64,000 bases of DNA from Candidatus Poribacteria bacterium. Its GTDB lineage: Bacteria; Poribacteria; WGA-4E; WGA-3G. The stretch covers positions 1 through 64,000 of the forward strand of contig JAJDWA010000034.1 in the NCBI GenBank assembly GCA_022825825.1. The letters run 5' to 3'. The notes below the pieces were generated by a model. The model did not search any database. It was not told the origin of the DNA and was given only the letters and a program-made list of their open reading frames with translations. The position numbers were made by a program, and so were the translations under genes. This document shows, one piece after another, positions 1 to 9,715 of this stretch. The stretch's first letter is position 1, and each line of letters opens with the position of its first letter.

Positions 1-268
1 AAAACATTTCATCAGATCCAACTTGAACTTTGTGGACAAAGACAGATGCTGTTTGACCTGAGCGAGCATTTTCATGAACATATACAAGAAAAACACTGAT
101 AAACACTGATTTCAGAAGAATTTTGAGAAATATCAGTTTAACTTGTATTCTATTGAGACGTGTTTAAATCCAATTAGTTTACATGGGTATGAATTTTTTA
201 CATTTTTATATTAGTTCTGAACCGTAGCAGTTGTTTGCTTTACAAACTGCATACAATCTTTCCGCAAA

Positions 269-2092
269 TTATTCAAAAATCTGCTGCTGGCACAACTTAT
301 GGTAAAGTCCGCCTTTTTCCAATAACTTTGTATGGCTACCGCTTTCTACTATCTCACCATCGTTAATAACTAAAATATTGTCCGCACGCATTACCGTGGA
401 GAGTCTATGGGCGATAATAAAACTGGTTCTGCCTTCCATCAGATTTGTTAACGACTTTTGGATAATTGTCTCGGATTGTGTATCAAGTGCTGAAGTTGCT
501 TCATCAAGTATAAGAATTGGTGCATCTTTCAGAATCGCGCGGGCGATAGAAATACGTTGCTGTTCTCCGCCTGAGAGGTTGCCCCCTGCTTCTCCTATTG
601 GCGTGTCGTAGCTGTTAGACATTTCCGAAATAAAACCGTGAGCGTTTGCCTTTTCTGCTGCCGCCATGACTGATTCTCTTGTCGCTCCCGGGGCACCGTA
701 TCCGATATTTTCTAAAACAGTACCGTCAAAAAGAAATGTATCTTGTGGAACAAGGGCAATATTTTGCCTTAATGATGTCAACGTGACTTCATCCACAGAA
801 AAATTGTCAATTAGAATTGCGCCGCTGTCAACTGTATAGAACCGTAACAGTAGGTTGAGTAATGTTGTCTTTCCGCTGCCGCTTGGACCGACAAGCGCAA
901 TAATCTCCCCCGGTTCCGCTGTAAAGCTAACATTTTTAATCACAGGGCGTTGTTGATACGCGAAAGAGACGTTTTGAAATTGGACAGTTCCCTGTACGCT
1001 GGGGAGTACACGTTTTCCATCTGATTTACCACCAGACTCTCTTTCTAAATCAAGCAGCGGGAAAATGCGTTCTGCGGAAGCCATGCTTTGTTGTAAAACA
1101 TTATTGACACTACCTATGGTCTTAATCGGTTTGAACATCAGTCCGACCATAACAAGATAACTTGCAAACCAGCCAATAGTTAACTTGCCTTCTATGACGT
1201 TCCAACACCCAAGTCCCAAAACGGTTGCGGTTCCGATAGCCCCCATCCATTCAATAAGAGGTGGGAGGAGTGAGGCAAATCGCGCACGACGGATAGCTGA
1301 GTTGTATTGGCCAGATGTGATTGATTGAAATCTTCCCATTTCAATTTTTTCAGTGGTAAAACTTTTTATTATATTGATTCCCGAAAGCGTTTCCTTGAGT
1401 TGTGAATAGATGTCCGAACTGCGTTCTTGAATCTCCGTGCTTGCCTTACGGACGCGTGTTCCTATGCGGCTTATAAAATAAGCTACAATCGGAAGCACTA
1501 ACATAGAAAAGATCGTCATTTGGAGGTTTTTATAGAGCAACACTGCACCAAAAACGGTGACCTGAATAATTGCACGCATTATTAATGCTGTCGCGGCGAC
1601 TGCCTGCTGCAACATTCGCACATCGTCAGTGGCCCGTGACATTACATCACCACTGCGGTGTTCTGAGAGGGTACCCAGTGGAGCTGAAACAATTTTTTCA
1701 TATAGGTCATTTCGCACGCGAAAACTTAATTTATTGCCTACACGTTCCATCAAAAAATCGCTGCCATAAACAAAAAATCCTCTTACAAAAACCAAACTGA
1801 GAAATCCTATTAAAAGCAAAAAGAAAAAGCGAAGCGCGTCCCCTACATCTGCTAATGTAATTTCAAAACCTTGAAAAATATTCTCTATAAAAAAAATACG
1901 GATAGAAACAGGTTGAGTAAATTGACTGAAATCCTCTAATTTTTTTAGCGAATCAAGTGTATCTGCTAAAATCTGAATTGGGCCCAGATAACAAATATTG
2001 GCAACTAAAGCACACCCCATCGCCACTATAATAGAGCCTTTGTAAGGAGAGAGGTAGCGTAAAAACCGAAAAAGGAGTTTTTTTTCTTTCAA
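269..2092 (-). CDS. ABC transporter, ATP-binding/permease protein (MsbA-like exporter)
   Basis: 607 aa; N-terminal TM domain; Walker A GPSGSGKTT, signature LSGGEQQRISIARA, Walker B ILILDEATSALD. Confidence 0.95.
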   Translation of the reverse strand: MKEKKLLFRFLRYLSPYKGSIIVAMGCALVANICYLGPIQILADTLDSLKKLEDFSQFTQPVSIRIFFIENIFQGFEITLADVGDALRFFFLLLIGFLSLVFVRGFFVYGSDFLMERVGNKLSFRVRNDLYEKIVSAPLGTLSEHRSGDVMSRATDDVRMLQQAVAATALIMRAIIQVTVFGAVLLYKNLQMTIFSMLVLPIVAYFISRIGTRVRKASTEIQERSSDIYSQLKETLSGINIIKSFTTEKIEMGRFQSITSGQYNSAIRRARFASLLPPLIEWMGAIGTATVLGLGCWNVIEGKLTIGWFASYLVMVGLMFKPIKTIGSVNNVLQQSMASAERIFPLLDLERESGGKSDGKRVLPSVQGTVQFQNVSFAYQQRPVIKNVSFTAEPGEIIALVGPSGSGKTTLLNLLLRFYTVDSGAILIDNFSVDEVTLTSLRQNIALVPQDTFLFDGTVLENIGYGAPGATRESVMAAAEKANAHGFISEMSNSYDTPIGEAGGNLSGGEQQRISIARAILKDAPILILDEATSALDTQSETIIQKSLTNLMEGRTSFIIAHRLSTVMRADNILVINDGEIVESGSHTKLLEKGGLYHKLCQQQIFE

Positions 2093-2151
2093 GGAGTCAT
2101 CACCTTAACCTTCATATTTTATTCTGTTCTGAGGCAATTATAGAGGTTGTA

Positions 2152-3306
2152 TTACTGTTTATCGGTAAACTTGTAGTCTCCAAACTGAAGCACCTTAATT
2201 TTTTCAGCAATTCCGGGTTCGCAGCGAATATTAAGAGCTCGATTTTGGAAGTCCACCTTTTCAATAATGCCGATAGCTAAGGTATTACCTTCCTCGTTTA
2301 CCATTCCTACAAGACGTTGTTCAATGTAAGCGGGAGTTTCAGCTACAACAAATGATAAACTCAGGTAATTTTTCAGATTTTTAGTTGCAGATTGCGGCAG
2401 GTTTCTTCGCGCAATTAGGCTTACAGAGCGATGTCCCCATTCAGCATATATTATCTCTTCTTCTGCAAGTCGGGTAAGAATTTCAATTTCCTTCTGATTT
2501 GCGATTCTGCCGTTGAAAAAAGAGGTGCGCGCACCTCTAATTTGTTCAAACGAAACTGTTTGTAGTTCACTCTCTGCAAAATATGCCTCAAACTTCACTT
2601 TGCGATTACGTTTACGCGCTTCACCGCTTTTAGTGCGCACCAACTTATGTGGGAGTAGGTAGTGAATTGTTAGAAAATTTAAGTCGCTGTAGCAGCCAAC
2701 AATCCTTTCCAAATCCCTGGATCGCCCAATGCAGACCAAATGATGTGGTCGAATGAGATCAATTTTTTGCTGTTTTAACGCTACAGCAGCGCCATCATGA
2801 ACATATCCCGTTGTATCAATAACAGTAAATTCTGCCCCAGCATTTAGTCCAGCATCTACCATCAATCGGGTTCCAGTTAAAATTGGAAGTAGATTCCGTT
2901 GTGGTGATAGGACCCCGATAAAGTAGAGCGCATCTGCTTTGTGATATAATTCATCACTTCGGTTTTTCTTTGTATCCTCAATTTGTCCGAATTCTGTCCC
3001 AGAATTTACTTGGTTAGTAGTACCATTTTCGTGGCCGCCGAAAGGTAAATGCGGCTTAGCACCGTCAGGTGCTGGGGCAAAAAGTTTCATGCCGATAGTG
3101 GTAGGAGGACCGATTTGAGATTGTCCGACATCAGCGTCAACAAACGCAACTTTCAACGATGCTGCGCAAGCGTAATCAATCAGATAACGACAGAATGTTG
3201 ATTTGCCTGCATCCGAAGGACCAAGGACGAGTACGCGTTGGTTCGGCATCACGATGCGTTCTGCAAGTCGTTTCCAATCAGGATTAATTCGATATTTGTA
3301 ATTCAT
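2152..3306 (-). CDS. Clp1/Grc3-type polynucleotide 5'-kinase-like P-loop protein
   Basis: Walker A GPSDAGKST followed by VDADVGQSQIGPPTT, the hallmark of the Clp1/Nol9/Grc3 P-loop family. Confidence 0.8.
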   Translation of the reverse strand: MNYKYRINPDWKRLAERIVMPNQRVLVLGPSDAGKSTFCRYLIDYACAASLKVAFVDADVGQSQIGPPTTIGMKLFAPAPDGAKPHLPFGGHENGTTNQVNSGTEFGQIEDTKKNRSDELYHKADALYFIGVLSPQRNLLPILTGTRLMVDAGLNAGAEFTVIDTTGYVHDGAAVALKQQKIDLIRPHHLVCIGRSRDLERIVGCYSDLNFLTIHYLLPHKLVRTKSGEARKRNRKVKFEAYFAESELQTVSFEQIRGARTSFFNGRIANQKEIEILTRLAEEEIIYAEWGHRSVSLIARRNLPQSATKNLKNYLSLSFVVAETPAYIEQRLVGMVNEEGNTLAIGIIEKVDFQNRALNIRCEPGIAEKIKVLQFGDYKFTDKQ

Positions 3307-3318
3307 GACAGATAGCCT

Positions 3319-4188
3319 CTATTTTCCAAGGCTAAGTTCATATCGAAATGTAACACCGGGGAAGCTGAGAATCTCGTCAAATTGAGGACTATGTTTTATA
3401 CCGATGAGTTGTTCAAGTAGGGATGACTTTCTTTGTTTTCGGACGATTTTAGGAGTACCTTCAATATTACCAAGCTCCCCAGCAATTTTGATAGCATCTT
3501 GCAGGTTACCTAATTTATCAACTAATTTATGGGTCTGAGCCTGTCTTCCAGAAAAGATACGGCCATCAGCGAGATTAACGATTTCATCTCGAGTTAGGTG
3601 TTTTTCACGAGATTCAAAGATCGCATCTACAAATTGATTGTAAACATCGTCAACAGTTCCTTGAAGAACACCTTTTTCCTCTTCGGTGAGATCGCGGAAA
3701 ATTGAGCCAGCATCCTTGAATTGACCGCTTTTTATGACTTGTCGCTCTAACCCGATTTTTTCGTATAAACCCTTCATCTTAGTGAACTGCATGATTACAC
3801 CGATGCTGCCGGTCAAAGTTCCTGGATTAGCCACAATAGTGTCCGCTGCAGATGCAATATAATAACCGCCAGAGGCAGCTGTACCGCCCATTGATGCAAC
3901 TATAGGTTTTTTCAACTTTGTTAATTCACGATGAATCTCTTGAACAGGTGCCACGCTCCCACCCGGCGTATTTATGCGGAGGACAAGCGCTTTCACACTT
4001 GGATCATCTCGATAGGCGTGGATCAGCTTTATGGGAGCATCTGATTTGGATATGATGCCTGTAATATCAAGCACAGCGACTTTATCGCCAATAGATGACG
4101 CCCCGACCATCATAATACGGACAATGACAGATAAGAAAAAGAGAATAACAATAGCAGATATGATTATCAAGACACGTTTCTGTTTCAT
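3319..4188 (-). CDS. sppA: Signal peptide peptidase SppA (36K type)
   Basis: N-terminal TM; INTPGGSVAPVQEI, MGGTAASGGYYIASAADTIVANPGTLTGSIGV. Confidence 0.93.
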   Translation of the reverse strand: MKQKRVLIIISAIVILFFLSVIVRIMMVGASSIGDKVAVLDITGIISKSDAPIKLIHAYRDDPSVKALVLRINTPGGSVAPVQEIHRELTKLKKPIVASMGGTAASGGYYIASAADTIVANPGTLTGSIGVIMQFTKMKGLYEKIGLERQVIKSGQFKDAGSIFRDLTEEEKGVLQGTVDDVYNQFVDAIFESREKHLTRDEIVNLADGRIFSGRQAQTHKLVDKLGNLQDAIKIAGELGNIEGTPKIVRKQRKSSLLEQLIGIKHSPQFDEILSFPGVTFRYELSLGK

Positions 4189-4230
4189 TTGTGTAGTTAG
4201 ACGGTTGCGATATACGCGGTAAAAGTAGAC

Positions 4231-4971
4231 CTAAATGTTGGGTAGGTTCCTCGATTCTCCGATATGCTTCTTTCCCTTAGGCGGAAAAATAACTACCCAA
4301 AAGGTTTTGATCAACCATTTTATATCGGAAATACAGCACTGCGTTGCTACATAATGGAGGTCAAGTTCTAACTTTTTCGGCATTAGTTCTGTAATGTAAT
4401 AATGTTCTGGATCGGTCTGTGCAGCCAATTTTTCTTCTTCGTTTCGGTTAGCAATTTGTGAAGGCCCAGTTATGCCCGGTTTGACAAGGAGCACTTGCTT
4501 TTGTGTTTCTGTATAGTGTTTGACGTAATTCGGTGCTTCAGGGCGAGGACCGATGAGACTCATCTCCCCCTTGATGACATTGATTAGGTTCGGCAGTTCG
4601 TCTAATTTCGTTATCCGTAAAAAACGGCCAATCAGTGTTACCCGCGAATCCCTATGCGTTGTAAGACCGATTCCAATTTTATCAGCATTGATAACCATTG
4701 TTCTGAACTTATACATTTCAAAAATCTTTCCACCTCTACCTACACGTTTCGCTTTGTAAAACACAGGACCAGTAGATTGGACTTTGGCGAGTAGACTTGC
4801 AAATAAGAATAAGGGAGAGGAAAGCAATAAAACTGTTACTGCAAAGAGAATGTCAAAACAACGTTTCGTCCAATTTGAACGGATACGTAGACCTTCTCGG
4901 ACAGATGAACTATCCAAGGTCAGCGCTGTGTTTATGTTCTGAGAAGGTTTATTAGTTGACTGATTTTGCAT
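4231..4971 (-). CDS. Undecaprenyl-phosphate sugar phosphotransferase (bacterial sugar transferase)
   Basis: KRCFDILFAV..., YKFRTMVINAD, RITKLDELPNLINVIKGEMSLIGPRPEAP motifs. Confidence 0.93.
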   Translation of the reverse strand: MQNQSTNKPSQNINTALTLDSSSVREGLRIRSNWTKRCFDILFAVTVLLLSSPLFLFASLLAKVQSTGPVFYKAKRVGRGGKIFEMYKFRTMVINADKIGIGLTTHRDSRVTLIGRFLRITKLDELPNLINVIKGEMSLIGPRPEAPNYVKHYTETQKQVLLVKPGITGPSQIANRNEEEKLAAQTDPEHYYITELMPKKLELDLHYVATQCCISDIKWLIKTFWVVIFPPKGKKHIGESRNLPNI

Positions 4972-5032
4972 TTTTACAGTAGATTTCTATAGTTTGCGAC
5001 TTTGCCTATTTAACATGAGTTTATTCTCTATT

Positions 5033-5289
5033 TGTCAGAATCGCGGAAAACGCGGAAGAGGTTTCTGGATCATTATATGACTTTGATGAAGTTAGCGTTT
5101 ATGCGTATCTGATGTTACACAAGTTGTTTCTGTTTTCAAAACATGCAGATAAAGGCAAAACTTTCCGTGTTCTCCGGGGAATGCCTAAAGACGAATGCGC
5201 GTGGTAGAATACGCGTGTGATATTCTACCTGATTCGCCATGATTCATACCGTTGATTTGGCGTTCTCTGCGCCTTCCGCGATTCTGACA
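5033..5289. mobile_element. MITE-like element with 16-bp perfect TIRs
   Basis: TGTCAGAATCGCGGAA (5033-5048) and TTCCGCGATTCTGACA (5274-5289); no ORF inside. Confidence 0.7.
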
Positions 5290-5376
5290 GAAAAAATCTG
5301 AATTACCGAATTAACAAATTAATCTTCATTTAGTTCGTGCCCTTATGACATAAACTGGAAGTTTGTCCTACTATGC

Positions 5377-5407
5377 GGCAACTTGGGTTATTATAACCTA
5401 AGTTGCC
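5377..5407. repeat. Palindrome with a partial second copy at 5537-5555
   Basis: GGCAACTTGGGTTA-TTA-TAACCTAAGTTGCC; GGCAACTTGGGTTATTATA recurs at 5537-5555. Confidence 0.85.
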
Positions 5408-5551
5408 ACTTATGTAGCATAATCTGTTAGATTGTGCATATTCGTCCGCAAACTAACAGTTTGCTCTACAATATTTCACCTATAATGAACTATTCTCTAT
5501 TAAAAATGACGTTTGTGTCTCTGAAATCTTATAGGTGGCAACTTGGGTTAT

Positions 5552-5645
5552 TATAGTAAAATCTAAAATTACTTGGACACAGGGCGAGGTTAGGAAACCT
5601 CGCCTACCGCAGGAGGAAGTGTCTTTTATTTTCGATTTTACCATA
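5552..5645. mobile_element. Miniature element, TATAGTAAAATC-end family
   Basis: Imperfect TIRs TATAGTAAAATCTAAAATTACTTGGACAC/GTGTCTTTTATTTTCGATTTTACCATA around the hairpin GGCGAGGTT-AGGA-AACCTCGCC. Confidence 0.75.
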
Positions 5646-5649
5646 TAGA

Positions 5650-7626
5650 TTATACACTCCTATCCGTTGTTGGCGGTTCAGTTGTTTCGGCATCTTTGGG
5701 AGAATTGATAAGATGGCTTCTGATATCGGATTGATTATCTCTATCCCTATTTGTGATAAATGCGCGATTCGGTTCGTAAGTAGGCACTAATTCTTGGAAT
5801 TTCGCTATAATCCCGTCTGTATCAAGCGCGTCAGCCAATTCGGAGAGTTCCTCAATTTGTGAGAGTAGCTGTTCTTCCTCAATCTTTTCCATTTGCGCAA
5901 CGAAGATACGTTGATGTTTCGTTGCTGTGACACCTTCCTGGGGTGTAAGAAGCTCTTCATAGAGTTTTTCACCCGGTTCCAAGCCAGTAAAGTCTATCTT
6001 AATATCCTTATCAACTTCCAAGCCGGAAAGTCTAATCAGGTCACGGGCAAGGTCAAGTATTTTGATAGGTTCTCCCATATCCAACATCAGAATTTCACCA
6101 CCATTTCCCATAGCCCCTGCTTGAATTAAGAGTTGGACTGCTTCGGGAATCGTCATGAAATAGCGAGTTGCTTCACGATGTGTAACAGTGACGGGACCAC
6201 CTTTGGCAATTTGTCGTTTAAAATTTGGTAAAACGCTTGCACGACTACCGATGACATTGCCGAATCGGACTGCAATAAACTTTGTGCCGTTTCGATTCGC
6301 TTTACATTGGATAAGTTTTTCTGTCATTCGCTTAGAGGCACCGTAGACACTCGTTGGATTGACGGATTTGTCCGAAGACACGAGGATAAACGTTTCAACT
6401 TTATGCTGAATCGCAGCATCAATAAGATTTTGCGTGCCAAGTATGTTATTCTTTACTGCCTCATCCGGATGAATCTCCATGAATTTGACATGTTTATGCG
6501 CAGCGGCATGGAAAATAATATGCGGACGGTACCGTTTCGTAATTTGAAAAACTTTGGAATTATCTCTAATATCACCGATAATTAATTCACGATTAAGTTG
6601 CGGATCAGATTCACGCAATTCCATATCAATATGATATAAACTATTTTCACCTCGTCCGAAGAGAATTAACAATTCAGGATCAAGTTTTGCGACTTGGCGA
6701 CAGAGTTCAGAACCGATAGACCCTCCCGCTCCTGTTACCATCACCCGCTTTCCAGAAAGATTTTTTGAGATTTCTGCTAAGTCAACTGGCGTAGTGGAAC
6801 GGTTAAGCAGGTCTTCTAATTTTACTTCACGAATGTGGTTGATACTAACCCGTCCTTCAAGTATAGCGTGTATATTTGGGACGATCTTGAATTGACATTT
6901 TCGGTATTCACACTGTCGGATAATATCCCGAATTTTTCCGCCTGGTGCCGATGGCATGGCGATGATGACTTCATCAATTTCACGTTTACGGGCAATATAG
7001 GTGAGGTCACGCGTGGTGCCTAATACTTCAAGCCCAGCAATACTTTTACCAACTTTTTGCAAATTATCATCAATGAATCCGAGAGGTAGGTACCCTTTTT
7101 CAGGGTGGCTTCTTAATTCCCTTAAGACCCCGATTCCAGCAGCACCAGCACCAACGATTAGCACTTTAGTTCGTGGTGATGCGACGTCTTTTTGCCTACC
7201 TTCTTGGAAAATGCGGTAGGAAAATTTTGCAAAACCGATTAACGACGCGTTGAAAAATCCATCAATTAAAAAGAAAATCCAAGTATCAAATCGTTTCAGA
7301 AGGACTGATAAACAGATAAGTGCTAAACTTGATATCCCAATAGCAGCTATTAAGGTGCGAAATTCTTTTACACTCGCATATTGCCAAATAGGCTTATAAA
7401 TTCGAAAGCATAAAAAAGTGATGAGACGGACTGATGTTACAACAGCAGCAATACAAAACAGTAGTTGCAAAGACGAAATATCAGAAAGAATTGATATCTG
7501 CTTGAACTCTGTTAATATATCAAATTTGAGTTGTCTGCAAATAAAATAAGTTAATAAGAATGCAAAATTAACAAGTAATATGTCAATAACAACTGAAGAA
7601 CTCCATTTTATTTTGGATTTTTCCAT
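5650..7626 (-). CDS. CapD-like polysaccharide biosynthesis protein (nucleoside-diphosphate-sugar epimerase/dehydratase)
   Basis: Four N-terminal TM helices, two Rossmann motifs (VGAGAAGIG, VTGAGGSIGSELCRQ), SSDKSVNPTSVYGASKR. Confidence 0.93.
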   Translation of the reverse strand: MEKSKIKWSSSVVIDILLVNFAFLLTYFICRQLKFDILTEFKQISILSDISSLQLLFCIAAVVTSVRLITFLCFRIYKPIWQYASVKEFRTLIAAIGISSLALICLSVLLKRFDTWIFFLIDGFFNASLIGFAKFSYRIFQEGRQKDVASPRTKVLIVGAGAAGIGVLRELRSHPEKGYLPLGFIDDNLQKVGKSIAGLEVLGTTRDLTYIARKREIDEVIIAMPSAPGGKIRDIIRQCEYRKCQFKIVPNIHAILEGRVSINHIREVKLEDLLNRSTTPVDLAEISKNLSGKRVMVTGAGGSIGSELCRQVAKLDPELLILFGRGENSLYHIDMELRESDPQLNRELIIGDIRDNSKVFQITKRYRPHIIFHAAAHKHVKFMEIHPDEAVKNNILGTQNLIDAAIQHKVETFILVSSDKSVNPTSVYGASKRMTEKLIQCKANRNGTKFIAVRFGNVIGSRASVLPNFKRQIAKGGPVTVTHREATRYFMTIPEAVQLLIQAGAMGNGGEILMLDMGEPIKILDLARDLIRLSGLEVDKDIKIDFTGLEPGEKLYEELLTPQEGVTATKHQRIFVAQMEKIEEEQLLSQIEELSELADALDTDGIIAKFQELVPTYEPNRAFITNRDRDNQSDIRSHLINSPKDAETTEPPTTDRSV

Positions 7627-7653
7627 ATTACCTCCTCTAATTGGATGATTTTA

Positions 7654-7763
7654 ATTATGGTGGATCTTAGAATTAATGAGACACTTTGCACCAGCACGGT
7701 TAGGAAACCGTGCCTACCGCGGGAAGGCGAAAGTGTGCATTTATTACTAAGCTTTACTATAAT
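7654..7763. mobile_element. Miniature element, same end family
   Basis: 35-nt imperfect TIRs (about 24/35): ATTATGGTGGATCTTAGAATTAATGAGACACTTTG and reverse complement of GAAAGTGTGCATTTATTACTAAGCTTTACTATAAT; central GCACGGTT-AGGA-AACCGTGC. Confidence 0.75.
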
Positions 7764-7916
7764 CAACGTTATAAAATTATATGTATAATGCCCTTTGTTT
7801 AACCTGTGAATCAAAACCACGATTAACGATAAGGATTTCATTGATATGTTCCATTGCGTATAGTAAATCACATTTGCGTTTAGTTGTCAATAAAAATGTG
7901 GTATTTGTTTCCGCTT

Positions 7917-9551
7917 CTACAACAACGCCCTTTCTCCAAAAGGCAACTTCGGCAAAACGCCGTTGAAATAATCCTGAATTTCGTAAATCTGCAGCACAGG
8001 TGCTTTCATCTCATAACTCGGATGCCGATATGTGCCTGCGCGACTCGCCTCTGTCCGCATCCCGTTTGACGGCGGCGAGGTAACCACAAAAACACCTAAA
8101 TCAGCTTCATCGTTCTGCATTGCGGTGCGGAAGTCACGAATATGCCCAAGCGTATAGCTTCCACCTTTCACCTGCGCAACGGCCCGACCGTAAGCCTGCT
8201 TCCCTTTTACCCGACCGAGTGGAAATCTGAACGTGCCATCTATCCCACCGTCAGCCACCTTCTTAGCATTAGATTTGAAATGCAGCACGTGCGTAACGCA
8301 CCACTCCTCGAACCCTTGTGGGTTGGTGCGTGCAAGTGCTAATGCCTGCTCTACATTTTCCGGTGTGCCAGCAATCGTAACGCTGTCCCGATGTTGCGGG
8401 AACAACCGCTCAAATTGCTGCTGCACCGCACCGATGGCGAGATAGGTTAAATCTATCCCGATCCAGTGCCTGCCTTCTGCTTCCGCTGCCATGAGCGTTG
8501 TGCCGCACCCGCAGAACGGGTCAAGGATAAGGTCTCCCTCGTTTGATGAGGCGGCGATGATGCGTTTGTAGAGTTCTATCGGTTTTTGTGTGGGATAGCC
8601 GGTGCGTTCTTTTGCTTGCCCCGAAAGCGGATTTATATCTGTGATAACATCGTGGACTCTTCGTCCCTTTGACGTTGATAAATACCTTTTGAATCGCGGG
8701 ACTTTCCCCTTCGGCGGCCAGTAAATCAATCCCTTCGCGTCCAATGCGTCTAATCTTTCGTGAACAGAGAGGGACTCATAGTTTTCAGGGGGTTGGACTC
8801 CTTCAGGCCACGCTTCTTTTTCGGGGACTGCCCAGTGTCTGCCCACAGCAGTTGGATCCACACTGCGCCAAGGTTTCCCTGATTCACCTTGACTTACGCT
8901 AGCTCCTGTTAGGGTGACAACTTGGTAGCGACCTTTTTCGTCCTCATAGCGATAAAACTTTTCTAAATATTCGGGATCGTGTTCTGTATAAACTGGGTTC
9001 CATACTGCCTTATTGCTCTTGCTATAGAACAGAATTACGTCGTGAACTCTACCGAACTGATTGCCGTCACCATGGGCATAGGTGCGTTGCCACACAATTT
9101 CATTCCTAAAGTTATTTGTCCCAAACACCGCATCTAAAACAATTTTGAGATAGTGACTTGCAGAGGGATCGCAGTGGAGGTATAGACTACCAGTCCCCTT
9201 GAGTATTCTGTGCATCTCCACAATCCGAATGCCCATCATCACAAGGTATGCCATCATCGGTGTTTCGTTGAGGAATTTTCGTAAACCCTGTATCGTATCA
9301 CCTACCTGCCCGCCGACATCTACCAGTAGCTCGTTATATGCATCTTCTGCTGCTTCGCCCCATGTCCACGTATCAGTGAACGCTCTCACAAGGGTATCGG
9401 GTTCGCGTCCGTGTTCGTCGCGGAACGGTACAAAATAGTCGCGTTTAGAGTTGAAAGGCGGGTCCGTAGCAATTAGGTCAATGCATGCGTCAGGGAAGTT
9501 TCGCATCTCGTTGAGGTTATCGCCGCGGATAAGGGTTCGGTTTTCGTGCAT
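7917..9551 (-). CDS. Beta-class DNA methyltransferase with C-terminal Mrr-like restriction endonuclease domain
   Basis: DLIATDPPFNSKRDY (motif IV) precedes DPFCGCGTTLMAAEAEGRHWIGIDL (motif I); C-terminus GGIDGTFRF...GRAVAQVKGG resembles the D-(D/Q)xK core of the Mrr_cat fold. Confidence 0.88.
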   Translation of the reverse strand: MHENRTLIRGDNLNEMRNFPDACIDLIATDPPFNSKRDYFVPFRDEHGREPDTLVRAFTDTWTWGEAAEDAYNELLVDVGGQVGDTIQGLRKFLNETPMMAYLVMMGIRIVEMHRILKGTGSLYLHCDPSASHYLKIVLDAVFGTNNFRNEIVWQRTYAHGDGNQFGRVHDVILFYSKSNKAVWNPVYTEHDPEYLEKFYRYEDEKGRYQVVTLTGASVSQGESGKPWRSVDPTAVGRHWAVPEKEAWPEGVQPPENYESLSVHERLDALDAKGLIYWPPKGKVPRFKRYLSTSKGRRVHDVITDINPLSGQAKERTGYPTQKPIELYKRIIAASSNEGDLILDPFCGCGTTLMAAEAEGRHWIGIDLTYLAIGAVQQQFERLFPQHRDSVTIAGTPENVEQALALARTNPQGFEEWCVTHVLHFKSNAKKVADGGIDGTFRFPLGRVKGKQAYGRAVAQVKGGSYTLGHIRDFRTAMQNDEADLGVFVVTSPPSNGMRTEASRAGTYRHPSYEMKAPVLQIYEIQDYFNGVLPKLPFGERALL

Positions 9552-9589
9552 GGGGTTATCTATCTTTTTATTTTTTCATCAACGTTGAT

Positions 9590-9708
9590 AGGACTTACGC
9601 AATTTTCAAGGTTTTCCAATAATTATGGCTCAAACGCTGTAATTTTTAGCTGAATTCTGAGTTTTCAGCGCGTTTACAAAACGCGCCTACCGTTTGTGCG
9701 TAAGTCCT
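9590..9708. mobile_element. Miniature element with 12-bp TIRs AGGACTTACGCA
   Basis: AGGACTTACGCA at 9590-9601 and TGCGTAAGTCCT at 9697-9708; internal hairpin GCGCGTTT-ACA-AAACGCGC. Confidence 0.75.
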
Positions 9709-9715
9709 GGTTGAA

